Of a DNA stretch of 64,000 bases, positions 23,158 through 31,099 are shown in pieces; within the stretch, counting starts at the first letter, position 1, and every line of letters starts with the position of its first letter. Position numbers and translations under genes: made by a program. The notes beneath the pieces are model-generated. The model saw nothing but the letters and a program-made list of their open reading frames with translations. It ran no database searches and was not told the DNA's origin. The DNA is from Chryseobacterium ginsenosidimutans (GTDB lineage: Bacteria; Bacteroidota; Bacteroidia; Flavobacteriales; Weeksellaceae). The stretch covers positions 1,240,001-1,304,000 of the forward strand of contig NZ_JANUCO010000001.1 in the NCBI RefSeq assembly GCF_024807225.1, written 5' to 3'.

Positions 23158-23270
23158 TTAGGAGCTATTTCCCGCTTTCCACTATATCTTTTTCGCCAAC
23201 GCTTTTTTCAAGCCATTTCAGAAAAAGGATTTTCATTGCAATGGGCTAAGAAAAAACAAACTGCAGAAAA
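23158..23270. repeat. R2 dispersed repeat
   Basis: AGGAGCTATTTCCCGCTTTC at the left, and AAAAAGGATTTTCATTGCAA with GGGCT at the right. It runs up to the start of the next gene. Confidence 0.65.
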
Positions 23271-23875
23271 TGATACAACTTTTTAATGTTATTGAAATTA
23301 ATCCTTTTAGATATTCGAAGGAAGAATATGAATTACCCGAACTGTCAGATTCACCAAGCTCTGAAGCTCTGCATGAAAGATGGCAAAACGCTATAGCAAC
23401 ATTAAATCTGGACTTGAATCCAATTAAAAAAGGTTCTTATTTTGTGGATATTGAAACTGTGGATGATGAAAATTTGAAAATTATTTTAAAAGTAGTTTTT
23501 AATGATATTGAAACTGAAGACGAAGATTATCTGATGTTATTTAATGGTGGGTTGATTTTAAAAAAAGATGATGAGATTCTTCTTGAACCAACTTGCTGTG
23601 TAGATCTTGCAGATTTAAAGGATTGGGAGTATATTTTTGAAAACGATTCATTAGAATGGTCACAATTATGGATTGGGCATCCTTATGTTTTTTATAGAAA
23701 AAATAAAGGTAAAATTGAGTTTTCAGAATATACGGAGTTAATGTTGAGTGAATTAGAAAATATACAACCTGTTTTTGAAGTTGATGAATCAGAATTAAAA
23801 ACTGAAGTTAATAAAATGAAAACACAACAAATAAATTTCAATCATAGAGTTATCGAACTTTTGAAAGAAATATAA
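23270..23875 (+). CDS. hypothetical protein between Ro60 and the Y RNA array
   Basis: 201 residues, acidic, without signal peptide or membrane segment. Visible blocks are SEALHERWQNAIATLNLDLN, SYFVDIETVDDENLKIILKV and EPTCCVDLADLKDWEYIF. I recognise no family. The even spread of strands and helices suggests a globular immunity- or adaptor-like protein. Because the 5' end lies against an R2 repeat, it may be an independent insertion rather than a partner of Ro60. Confidence 0.6.
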   Translation: MIQLFNVIEINPFRYSKEEYELPELSDSPSSEALHERWQNAIATLNLDLNPIKKGSYFVDIETVDDENLKIILKVVFNDIETEDEDYLMLFNGGLILKKDDEILLEPTCCVDLADLKDWEYIFENDSLEWSQLWIGHPYVFYRKNKGKIEFSEYTELMLSELENIQPVFEVDESELKTEVNKMKTQQINFNHRVIELLKEI

Positions 23876-23889
23876 TTTAAACATTCTTA

Positions 23890-23962
23890 TTGTCATTCAG
23901 AACGGAACGCAGTGAAGAATCTATTTACAAATTGCTTCGTCATTTCCTTCCTCGCAATGACT
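23890..23962. repeat. R1 repeat before the Y RNA array
   Basis: TTGTCATTCAGAACGGAACG at the left and CCTTCCTCGCAATGAC at the right. It ends eight bases before the first Y unit. Confidence 0.65.
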
Positions 23963-23969
23963 AAAAAAT

Positions 23970-24041
23970 AACCGATGCCGTAAGAAAAGAAATCCTTCGA
24001 CTTCCAATTGACACAGAGTCTTTTCGCTATATTGCTCGGTT
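23970..24041 (+). ncRNA. Y-RNA-like unit Y1
   Basis: Outer stem AACCGA/TCGGTT, then the Ro-binding-like core shared by all units: T, G-C and C-G pairs, an unpaired C, then G opposite T. The 5' strand reads TGCCGTAAGA and CCTTCG follows 14 bases later. It is 72 nt, with no tRNA-like domain. Confidence 0.65.
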
Positions 24042-24045
24042 TTAT

Positions 24046-24131
24046 AAATCAATGTCGTGACCTTAAGAGTTTCATCGTCAAACTTCCAATTTGAATAACA
24101 TTCAAAACTCTTATAAATTGTTACTTGGTTT
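24046..24131 (+). ncRNA. Y-RNA-like unit Y2
   Basis: Outer stem AAATCAA/TTGGTTT. The core has G-C and T-A pairs, an unpaired C and G-T (5' TGTCGTGA, 3' TTAC). An internal AAGAGTTT...AAACTC hairpin fills the loop. It is 86 nt and the most divergent unit. Confidence 0.5.
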
Positions 24132-24220
24132 TTAAAATAAATTTCAACTGCGTAAAAAGAATGCGCACTAACGTAATAATTTTGCAGTAACAAAAAAGTA
24201 ATAACCATAAAAATTTAAAA

Positions 24221-24356
24221 AAAGTAAGTGTCGTAAAACAGAATTTCTTCGTTTAAGGGACAGCAATACAGGTTCGAGTCCTGTTCCCGAAAATCGGGAT
24301 GGCGTAATTGGTATCGCTCTGTCAGTAAGTCTCTGTTTGATTTTTTACCTTACTTT
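24221..24356 (+). ncRNA. Y-RNA-like unit Y3 with permuted tRNA domain
   Basis: Outer stem AAAGTAAG/CTTACTTT, core TGTCGTAAA/TTTAC. The body (24259-24323) is a circularly permuted tRNA: 5-bp closing stem GACAG/CTGTC in place of the anticodon stem, T arm ACAGG-TTCGAGT-CCTGT, acceptor halves TCCCGA and TCGGGA joined by AAA, and a D arm with TAATTGGTA. This is the architecture of YrlA. Confidence 0.85.
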
Positions 24357-24363
24357 AAAAAAT

Positions 24364-24435
24364 AATCGATGCCGTAAGAAAGAGTTCCTTCGAATCCAAA
24401 TTGAAAAAAGCCTCTTTCAAATTTTTTGCTCGATT
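24364..24435 (+). ncRNA. Y-RNA-like unit Y4
   Basis: Outer stem AATCGA/TCGATT. Core TGCCGTAAGA/TTTTGC with C-G in place of T-A. The body is a simple hairpin, AAATTGAAA against TTTCAAATTT. It is short and similar to Y1. Confidence 0.65.
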
Positions 24436-24455
24436 TTAAAATTATTTAAAGATAA

Positions 24456-24599
24456 AAATCAAGTGTCGTCCTAGAATCATACTTCGATATTAAATCATTC
24501 GGTCGCAGGTTCGATTCCTGCCTTTTCTGTTGTAAACGAAATGTAGCTCAGTTGGTAGAGCAAATGAACTGAAAGATTCTGCAATTTTTACCTTGATTT
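24456..24599 (+). ncRNA. Y-RNA-like unit Y5 with permuted tRNA domain
   Basis: Perfect outer stem AAATCAAG/CTTGATTT, core TGTCG/TTTAC. Permuted tRNA body (24495-24567): closing stem TCATT/AATGA, T arm GCAGG-TTCGATT-CCTGC, D arm GCTC-AGTTGGTA-GAGC. Acceptor halves CTTTTCT and CGAAATG match at five of seven positions. Confidence 0.82.
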
Positions 24600-24604
24600 A
24601 AAAC

Positions 24605-24732
24605 AAAAGAGTGCCGTAGAGAAGGCTTACTTCGAGTCAGAATTTAGACCTCAAAAATCTAAGAAAAGTGCAATTTCCCGAATAATAGTAAGGAGCGGGT
24701 GCATGTCTGTCTTTTCGCCTTTTGCCTCTTTT
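24605..24732 (+). ncRNA. Y-RNA-like unit Y6
   Basis: Perfect outer stem AAAAGAG/CTCTTTT, core TGCCGTAGAGAAGG with 3' TTTTGC. The body has two hairpins, TTAGA/TCTAA and a stem TGCA...CCCG / CGGG-TGCA around AATAATAGTAAGGAG. No tRNA arms are present; the second hairpin may mimic another structured RNA. Confidence 0.72.
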
Positions 24733-24751
24733 TTATTTAAAAAATTTACAG

Positions 24752-24969
24752 ATAAGTGTCGTAGAGAAGGGTTCCTTCGTATTAACGGTCCTAAGGTAGC
24801 GTAATTCGGGCGACCGAACTAGCGAGGTTGGGTTGAAAACCAACTGGGCAAAAGTTTTCGAAAGAAAATGTAAGTCTCTAGCAGATGTAGAATTGCCGGC
24901 TCACTGCCCAAAATGGGTAAGAGCGGCGCTCATGAAAATGAGCAAACTCTTTTTCGCCTGTTGCCTTAT
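24752..24969 (+). ncRNA. Y-RNA-like unit Y7 with 23S rRNA-like segment
   Basis: Outer stem ATAAG/CTTAT, core TGTCGTAGAGAAGG with 3' GTTGC. It is the longest unit (218 nt). TAACGGTCCTAAGGTAGCG (24783-24801) plus the next six bases TAATTC match 23S rRNA near E. coli position 1920-1945 (AAATTC there) at 24 of 25 bases. Beyond it the sequence differs and forms its own hairpins: TTCGG/CCGAA, GCTCAT/ATGAGC and TGGGC/GCCCA. Confidence 0.75.
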
Positions 24970-24985
24970 ATTTGTATTAAAAATA

Positions 24986-25142
24986 AAAACAAGTGCCGTA
25001 GAATAGTGTTACTTCGCTCATTACGACGAGGTCGCGGGTTCGAGTCCCGCCTTTTCCACACTTTCAAAACACAAAATTTCTATAGGAAAAGTAGCTCAGT
25101 TGGTAGAGCACGACATACGCTTTTTGGTTATAGCCTTGTTTT
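24986..25142 (+). ncRNA. Y-RNA-like unit Y8 with permuted tRNA domain
   Basis: Perfect outer stem AAAACAAG/CTTGTTTT, core TGCCGTAGAA with 3' ATAGC. The body has T arm GCGGG-TTCGAGT-CCCGC, 3' acceptor CTTTTCC then A and CA, a 31-nt linker, 5' acceptor GGAAAAG (perfect 7 bp) and D arm GCTC-AGTTGGTA-GAGC. It looks like a permuted tRNA-Gly-type scaffold, but I see no closing anticodon stem. Confidence 0.82.
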
Positions 25143-25148
25143 AAAATA

Positions 25149-25282
25149 TAAAGTGTCGTAGAGAAAAGTTACTTCGTCAACATTTGAAGGGGAGGAATAA
25201 TGAAGCAGATCATTCCTGCAAGATTATCCGGTTCGATTCCGGCAAACGCTGCCCCGCTTTCTTTTCTCGCTTATTACCTTTA
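25149..25282 (+). ncRNA. Y-RNA-like unit Y9 with tRNA-like, non-permuted domain
   Basis: Outer stem AAAG/CTTT, core TGTCGTAGAGAAAAG with 3' TTATTAC. The body has GGGGAGG and GCTGCCCC as an acceptor-like stem (one mismatch), T arm CCGG-TTCGATT-CCGG and a GCAG/CTGC hairpin. The halves are in normal order and the D arm is missing. It is the last unit. Confidence 0.72.
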
Positions 25283-25287
25283 AAAAA

Positions 25288-25322
25288 AATCCGATGAACT
25301 TTTTGCTTCATCGGATTTTTTA
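25288..25322. terminator. bidirectional terminator after the Y RNA array
   Basis: AATCCGATGAA and TTCATCGGATT pair perfectly (11 bp) around CTTTTTGC and are followed by a T run. It also serves the convergent HTH genes. Confidence 0.88.
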
Positions 25323-25346
25323 TTTTCAGAATATTTCATTCAAAAA

Positions 25347-25691
25347 TTAATTCTTGGATGCTATTTTTTCGTATTCTTCTTCAAATGTCTTTTTCCATTT
25401 TGCAATGGTCGTTCTGCTTATTTTATATTTTTTAGACATATAATTGGTAGAAAGATTATGTTTTTGCTGATACTCAAGGAGCTTAAGCATTGTTTTCTTA
25501 TCGTAGGTTTTTAATTTCTGATTGTTTTCTGAGCTTTCTTTGGATTGTTTAAAAACCAAATCATTAAAATTCAATACGTCTTCCGTCGTTTTTAAATTCT
25601 TTATAAGGCGTTGAACTTTAGGATCTTTTAATTTTTCAGGATCCTTCTCTTTCAACATATCCTGATAAATTTTTGTATAATTAGGGCGCAT
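25347..25691 (-). CDS. small HTH protein (transposase-like helix-turn-helix)
   Basis: 114 residues from the ATG at 25691, preferred because it follows the upstream stop by 13 bases; an earlier start would overlap that gene. The C-terminus is a homeodomain-like HTH (LLEYQQKHNLSTNYMSKKYK, ISRTTIAKWKKTF) as in IS3-type OrfA proteins. The N-terminal half is charged and helical. No catalytic transposase is present. Probably a DNA-binding regulator derived from a transposase, paired with the next gene. Confidence 0.65.
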   Translation of the reverse strand: MRPNYTKIYQDMLKEKDPEKLKDPKVQRLIKNLKTTEDVLNFNDLVFKQSKESSENNQKLKTYDKKTMLKLLEYQQKHNLSTNYMSKKYKISRTTIAKWKKTFEEEYEKIASKN

Positions 25692-25704
25692 GAGATTCTT
25701 AATT

Positions 25705-26121
25705 TTAGATTTTTTGAAGCCAGCGATGCAGCGTACTTTTAGGAATTGAGTATTCGCTGATGATTTCATTGTGTGTCATTTCACCAGACTGGATTTTCTC
25801 AATAATAAAATCCTTAATTTCCTGTGTATAAATGTTTTTTCTGAAATAAGGAATTTTACCCGATTTTGGTTTCTTTTCCTTATCAACAGCCGAAGGTGGT
25901 GAGTACAAAATAAGGTGCGAACTGTAAAGCCTGAAAAAATCGTATTCCAGTAGCTTTGAGCATCTTAGAAGAATTTCTGTACTTACAGATTCACTTTTGT
26001 AAATCTCTTCCACAGCTTGTTCATCTTTCTTTAAAAAACTGCATACTCTATCGATGCTGATCTCCAGTTCGTCGACTCTATCTTTGATAAACTGCCCTAT
26101 ATGTATTTCTTTGTATAACAT
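25705..26121 (-). CDS. small two-HTH protein
   Basis: 138 residues. The N-terminal half is XRE-like (IGQFIKDRVDELEISIDRVCSFLKK cut short by Lys-rich loop, then LLRCSKLLEYDFFRLYS). The C-terminal half is a transposase-like HTH (GEMTHNEIISEYSIPKSTLHRW). It forms a two-gene unit with the downstream HTH gene. A perfect 12-bp palindrome sits about 33 bases before the ATG and may be its operator. Confidence 0.65.
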   Translation of the reverse strand: MLYKEIHIGQFIKDRVDELEISIDRVCSFLKKDEQAVEEIYKSESVSTEILLRCSKLLEYDFFRLYSSHLILYSPPSAVDKEKKPKSGKIPYFRKNIYTQEIKDFIIEKIQSGEMTHNEIISEYSIPKSTLHRWLQKI

Positions 26122-26153
26122 GTGATTAAATAACCTTAGTATTTAGTAAACAA

Positions 26154-26165
26154 TTTGCATGCAAA
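26154..26165. promoter_or_regulatory. perfect palindrome TTTGCATGCAAA
   Basis: A 12-bp palindrome upstream of the two-HTH gene. It is a candidate autoregulatory operator; no second copy was noticed. Confidence 0.4.
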
Positions 26166-26752
26166 ACCCAACAGAAAGTATATTATTTGTCTGAAAATAA
26201 AAAATATATTAAAAAGACTTTTAATGAAAGTAAACGTGTGTGAAGTGTAAAAGAATGTATATAAGAATCAGAATTTCAGATTTTTATCTTCTTGATTCCT
26301 GTTTACATAAAGAGTTTTTGCATTCTCATTTTACATTTCATCATGTTTTCAGTGGTCATTTTGTTTCCTCCTTGTTATTTTGCCGAGTAACGTATTTTAT
26401 TCCATGACTTTCTTTGCAGAAGTATGAATAATACCCTTACCTGTTAAAATTTTTCGTGCAATTCCTTATATAATTTTAATTGTTGTTTTAGATTTGATTT
26501 AAAATTTTAGTTAATTGTTATCAATTAGCTTAAAATTTTATAGAAATTAATTGGCTTCTCTAATCTCAAATATAGAAAAATTAGAAATAAAACCCAACAA
26601 AGGAATGAAAAAAAATTGTTAAATATGGTTTTTAATTAAAATTAAATCAAATAAACACGTTATGTGGCAGAATACTGTAATGTTTTATGTTTGGAAAACA
26701 CACAACGTATATAAGAATGTATTGTGAAATACTAAATAGAGGTACCACAAAA
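26166..26752. other. AT-rich intergenic region
   Basis: No gene is supported. The block GTATATAAGAATG/C occurs twice (about 26250 and 26708). The rest is AT-rich sequence. Confidence 0.5.
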
Positions 26753-26785
26753 ATTGTGTAAAAAAATTCAAGTGCATACCTTTGC
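26753..26785 (+). promoter_or_regulatory. promoter of the SulP gene
   Basis: TTGTG at about 26753 and TACCTTTG at 26777-26784 fit the -33/-7 pattern. The ATG follows eight bases later. Confidence 0.6.
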
Positions 26786-26791
26786 CACGAA

Positions 26792-28330
26792 ATGAAAAAT
26801 ACTATTGCCTTATTCGATTTTTCAAAAAAAATCAACTACAAAAACGAACTTTTAGCCGGATTTACCGTTGCAATGACCATGATTCCAGAGTCGCTTTCGT
26901 TTGCAATTCTGGCAGGGCTTTCTCCGTTGACAGGGCTTTACGCAGCTTTTATGATGGGATTGGTTACTGCAATTTTAGGCGGTCGCCCCGGAATGGTTTC
27001 CGGTGGAGCAGGAGCTACGATTGTTGTTTTAATTGCTTTAATAAAAACTCACGGTATAGAATATCTGTTTGCAACTGTAGTTCTCGCAGGGATTTTTCAA
27101 TTATTGGTTGGTGTTTTCAAGCTCGGAAAATTCGTAAGATTAATTCCGCAACCCGTAATGTATGGTTTCCTGAATGGTTTGGCGGTCATTATTTTTATGG
27201 CTCAGGTCGAACAGTTTAAAGTTACCGATGCAAACGGAGTTGTCGGCTGGCTTCAGGGAACATCCTTATATATAATGTCTGGTTTAACGGTTTTAACGAT
27301 TGCGATTGTGTATTTCTTTCCAAAAATAACGAAAGTCATTCCGGCTTCTTTAGTCGCCATTTTAATCGTTTTCGGAATTGTTTTGGGATTTGGAATTAAT
27401 ACTAAAACTGTTGCAGATATTGCCCACATCAGCGGAAGTTTACCGAGTTTTCATGTTCCGATGATTCCTTTTTCTCTGGAAACCTTACAGATTATTTTTC
27501 CTTATGCTTTAATTATGGCTGGAGTTGGCTTAATTGAATCATTGTTGACATTATCAATGGTCGATGAAATCACCAATTCAAAAGGAAATGCCAACAAAGA
27601 ATCTGTTGCTCAAGGTTTAGCGAATATTACCAATGGTTTTTTTGGTGGAATGGGAGGTTGTGCGATGGTTGCCCAAACTTTGGTGAACTTAAATGCCGGT
27701 TCAAGAGCCAGACTTTCGGGAATAATTGCATCAATAACAATTTTAATAATCATTCTGGTCGGTGCTCCTTTTATTGAAAGAATTCCAATGGCTGCTTTGG
27801 TTGGAGTAATGATGATGGTCGCAATCAGTACATTTCAATGGGTTTCGATTCGCATTATTAACAAAATGCCGAAATCTGATATTTTTGTCGGAATGACGGT
27901 GGCTTTAATTACCATTGTTCTTCACAATTTGGCTTTGGCAGTTTTGGTGGGAGTCATTATTGCAGCCTTAGTCTTTGCTTGGGATAATGCAAAAAGAATT
28001 CGTGCCAGAAAATATATTGATGAAAATGGTGTGAAATATTATGAGATTTTCGGACCTCTATTCTTCGGTTCAGTCACTGCTTTTACAGAAAAATTTGATC
28101 CTGCAAACGATCCCGAACAAGTGGTCATCGATTTCAAAGAAAGCCGAATCGTTGATATGAGCGCCATCGACGCGTTGGATAAATTATCAAAAAAATACAA
28201 CGAACTCAATAAAAAGCTGCATTTAAAACATTTAAGTGAAGATTCTATAAAATTATTAAAAAACGCAGAAGCCGTAATCGAAATCAATATTCAAGACGAT
28301 CCAACCTACAAAGTAATGCCGGAGAAGTAG
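26792..28330 (+). CDS. SulP-family anion permease with STAS domain
   Basis: 512 residues. The SulP signature occurs near the N-terminus (AGFTVAMTMIPESLSFAILA, GLYAAFMMG), followed by about ten to twelve membrane segments and NGLAVIIFMAQVEQF. A C-terminal STAS domain is at about 425-510 (VVIDFKESRIVDMSAIDALD). Family members move sulfate, bicarbonate or other anions across the inner membrane. The substrate cannot be told. It is a single gene with its own promoter. Confidence 0.92.
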   Translation: MKNTIALFDFSKKINYKNELLAGFTVAMTMIPESLSFAILAGLSPLTGLYAAFMMGLVTAILGGRPGMVSGGAGATIVVLIALIKTHGIEYLFATVVLAGIFQLLVGVFKLGKFVRLIPQPVMYGFLNGLAVIIFMAQVEQFKVTDANGVVGWLQGTSLYIMSGLTVLTIAIVYFFPKITKVIPASLVAILIVFGIVLGFGINTKTVADIAHISGSLPSFHVPMIPFSLETLQIIFPYALIMAGVGLIESLLTLSMVDEITNSKGNANKESVAQGLANITNGFFGGMGGCAMVAQTLVNLNAGSRARLSGIIASITILIIILVGAPFIERIPMAALVGVMMMVAISTFQWVSIRIINKMPKSDIFVGMTVALITIVLHNLALAVLVGVIIAALVFAWDNAKRIRARKYIDENGVKYYEIFGPLFFGSVTAFTEKFDPANDPEQVVIDFKESRIVDMSAIDALDKLSKKYNELNKKLHLKHLSEDSIKLLKNAEAVIEINIQDDPTYKVMPEK

Positions 28331-28576
28331 GAGGGTTTTGAGTGAGAGAGTTTTAGAGTAGGAGTATTTTAGGGTTTAGCGTTGTGAAAAAAAATCTGTG
28401 CAAATTCGTGAAATCCGTGGGAAATAAAATCAATTCAAAGAATATAGCACACAATATGAGAAGAAAAGATCCGGGTAATCAGCAAAATCAGGGAGAAAAA
28501 TAAAAAAATCCTCATTCATCATAAGCACTATAACCCAAACAAGGACCGCAAAATAAAATTCGCAGCCCTCGTTTTT
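28331..28576. other. intergenic region with R5-type repeat
   Basis: The stretch CCGGGTAATCAGCAAAATCA (near 28470) belongs to the R5 family seen at 46640-46716 and 47935-47985. No gene is present. Confidence 0.5.
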
Positions 28577-30644
28577 TTAGGTCATTAATGTATTCGCAAT
28601 GAAATCGGGCACTAAAGCATAGTGCGACAACTTCATGCTGATCGAAGCTCTACCGCTCGTCAACGTTCTCAGATCAGAAATATATCCGAAAGTAGAAGCC
28701 AAGGGAACTTCTGCCGCGAAGATTTTTCTACCTGATCTTTCATCAATCGAAGTAATAATTCCTCTTCTTTTATTGATGTCAGCAGTCACAGCTCCGGTAT
28801 ATTCTTCAATACTTTGAATCTCAACTTGCATAATGGGTTCCAATAATTTTGGTTTGCACTGTTTTGCAATTGCTCTGAAGCCATCTCTTGCAGCAATTTC
28901 AAAATCTAAAGCATGAGAATCATTACTGTGAGTCGATCCGTCGAGAAGTGTAATTTTCATACTTTCTAAAGGATTTCCGCTCAAAGCTCCATTTTCCATT
29001 GCCTCTCTGAAACCTTTTTCAATCGAAGGAATAAATTCATTTGGAATTACTCCGCCTTTAATTTGATTAATGAATTCCAAACCGATTTCGTTATTTTCAC
29101 GAGGTCCGATTTCAAAAGTGATATCTGCAAATTGTCCGCTTCCACCGTTTTGTTTTGAAAGTTTTTCTCTGTGTCTTCTGGTTTCGGTTAAAATTTCTCT
29201 GTAAGAAACTTTAGGTTTTCCCTGATTGATTTCAATTCCGTGATTCAATCGGATCTTTTCTAACGTAACTTCAAGATGCAATTCTCCCAAACCACTCAAC
29301 AAAGTTTCACCTGTTTGTCGGTCTCTTTCGACAACCAACGACGGATCTTCTTCCTGAATTTTCGCTAAAACCAAACCGAAAGATTTCTCATCAGCATTTG
29401 TTTTCGGCTCAATCGAAACTCGGATAACCGGAGCAGGAATCGTGATGGATTCAAGCAAGACAGGTTTTTCAATGGAAGATAAAGAATCGCCTGTTTTTGC
29501 GTCTTTTATTCCGGTTAAAGCGACGATATCACCCGCTTTTCCTTCTTCAATTGTTAACGTTTTGTCCGACTGCATCTGCAAAATCCTCGAAATTCGGAAA
29601 TTTTCATTCGTTCTCACATTTAAAATTGTGTCTCCGGATTTTATCTTTCCTGAATAGATTCTAAGCATGGCAAGTTTTCCCATGTGTTTGTCAATCAACA
29701 CTTTGAAAACCAATCCTGTAAAAGTTTCTTCTTCATTTCTTTCCAATTCAATGTTTTCTTCTGTTGCAGGATTTTTTCCTTTAATTGAAGTTAATTGATT
29801 TGGAGCGGGAAGATAACTTACAATTGCATCGAGTAAAGGCTGAACTCCTTTATTCTTAAAAGCAGAACCACATAAAACAGGAACTAAACTTCTGGATCCA
29901 CAAGCTCTTTTTATCGCTTCAACAATCATTTCTTCAGAAATTTCAGTTTCAGCATTCATGAATTTTTCAAAGAAAGTTTCATCAAATTCGGCTAATGTTT
30001 CCATTAATTTGAGTCTGAATTCCTCAGCTTCGACTTTATAATTTTCAGGAATATCCTTTTCAATAATGGTTTCTCCGTTTTCATCGATCCAATACAACGC
30101 TTTTTGCTTAATTAAATCAATAACGCCTTCAAAATTATCTTCAGAACCAATAGGGATTTGCAAAGCCAAAGGAAACTGCATTCAACTTAGTTTTTATTTC
30201 ATTTAAAACCGCAAAGAAATCAGCCCCGATTCTGTCCATTTTATTTATGAAACAGATCTTGGAAATCCCATGTTTTTCTGCTTGAAACCAGACGTTTTCC
30301 GTTTGTGGCTGAACTCCCGAAGAAGCACAGAAAACCGCAACAACGCTGTCTAAAACTCTTAAAGAACGTTCAACTTCCACCGCAAAATCAATGTGACCGG
30401 GAGTATCAATAATGTTGATATTAAAGACATTCTGATCTTTTTTCCATTGCGTGGAAATCGCTGCAGATGAAATGGTAATTCCTCGGTTTTTCTCCTGAAT
30501 GTCTTTATCCATCGTGGTATTTCTTTCGTCTACGTTTCCTATTTTGTGGATCATCCCTGTGTAATAAAGCAGTCTTTCCGTGAGTGTTGTTTTTCCTGCA
30601 TCGACGTGTGCTATGATCCCTATATTTCGTGTGTTGTATTTCAT
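28577..30644 (-). pseudogene. fusA2: EF-G paralogue interrupted by a one-base insertion
   Basis: Two reading frames together encode a full-length EF-G (about 688 residues). The first (30644 down to about 30165) has the G1 to G4 motifs IIAHVDAGKTTLTERLL, DIQEKNRGITI, IIDTPGHIDF and FINKMDRIGADF. The second continues from PLALQIPIGSEDNFEGVIDL through domains II to V. At about 30166-30172 one extra T in GTTTCC shifts the frame; GTTCC would give AVPLALQIPIG, the normal EF-G sequence. The rest is intact, so this may be a sequencing error rather than real decay. As a second EF-G it could serve in stress. It lies behind the leader ORF and terminator at 30890-31037. Confidence 0.85.
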
Positions 30645-30889
30645 TTTTTTTAATTTAAATTGTTGATTTTTAAGGTTGTGCTGATATTTTAAACGCAAAG
30701 CTATTTTTAAAAACTGTTTTTATTTAAGAGCGCAAAGAGTTGCGACAAAGTCGCTGATGAAGCAAGCTTCTTACAATCAATTTATTGATTAGAACTTTGC
30801 TCACTCTCTTATTCAGTAAGAAAATTTTTCTTTGCGTTAAAAATTTAGGACAACCAACTTGAATTTTCGAAAGCTGGAAATAGGGTAGC
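30645..30889. other. 245-base leader between terminator and the EF-G paralogue
   Basis: It contains a loose inverted repeat of AACGCAAAG and CTTTGCGTT blocks. No ORF is seen. Confidence 0.4.
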
Positions 30890-30917
30890 AAAAAAGACCT
30901 ATCTGAACAGATAGGCC
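30890..30917 (-). terminator. intrinsic terminator (putative attenuator) upstream of the EF-G paralogue
   Basis: On the minus strand GGCCTATCTG and CAGATAGGTC form a 10-bp stem with a TT loop, then TTTTTT. It lies 34 bases after the stop of the small leader ORF and 245 bases before the EF-G start. Confidence 0.8.
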
Positions 30918-30950
30918 TTCGTTATATTTTTGTTTTATAAAGGTCGATCG

Positions 30951-31037
30951 TTATTCAGATAAATATTGAGTGCTACCAAAGTACACCGCTCTGATAGGAT
31001 TGCTTAAATTGATTATATTTATCATTTTTGTTGACAT
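30951..31037 (-). CDS. leader ORF 3, 28 aa, 16 of 20 amino acids
   Basis: 28 codons from ATG (31037) to TAA (30951). A promoter TTTG-N19-TAATTTCG stands upstream on the minus strand. Only Asp, Cys, His and Trp are absent from the peptide. The terminator follows directly. Same plan as leader ORFs 1 and 2, but here the regulated gene would be an elongation factor, so slow translation could prevent termination and raise EF-G production (inference). Confidence 0.5.
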   Translation of the reverse strand: MSTKMINIINLSNPIRAVYFGSTQYLSE

Positions 31038-31099
31038 TGTTGATTGTTAATCGGTTGCGAAATTATAAAAAATATTTAAATGACCAAAATTTTTTTTAA

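Noticed and set aside
24752..24969. True 23S rRNA gene fragment or group I intron / homing endonuclease target locus
   Set aside because: Only 25 bases match; neither intron structure nor a homing endonuclease gene is near, and the match lies inside a Y-like unit.
23970..25282. CRISPR array
   Set aside because: The repeated parts are split stem halves with unequal spacing of 70 to 220 nt and base changes that keep pairing. No cas genes are present.
23970..25282. Integron attC cassette array
   Set aside because: No cassette ORFs, no integrase and no attC core sites; the units fold as RNA stems.
25347..26121. Insertion sequence
   Set aside because: HTH domains resemble transposase subunits, but no DDE catalytic domain, terminal inverted repeats or target duplication was seen.
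30141..30181. Programmed frameshift in the EF-G paralogue
   Set aside because: No slippery heptamer or downstream stimulator is visible, and two other genes show the same type of single-base insertion.
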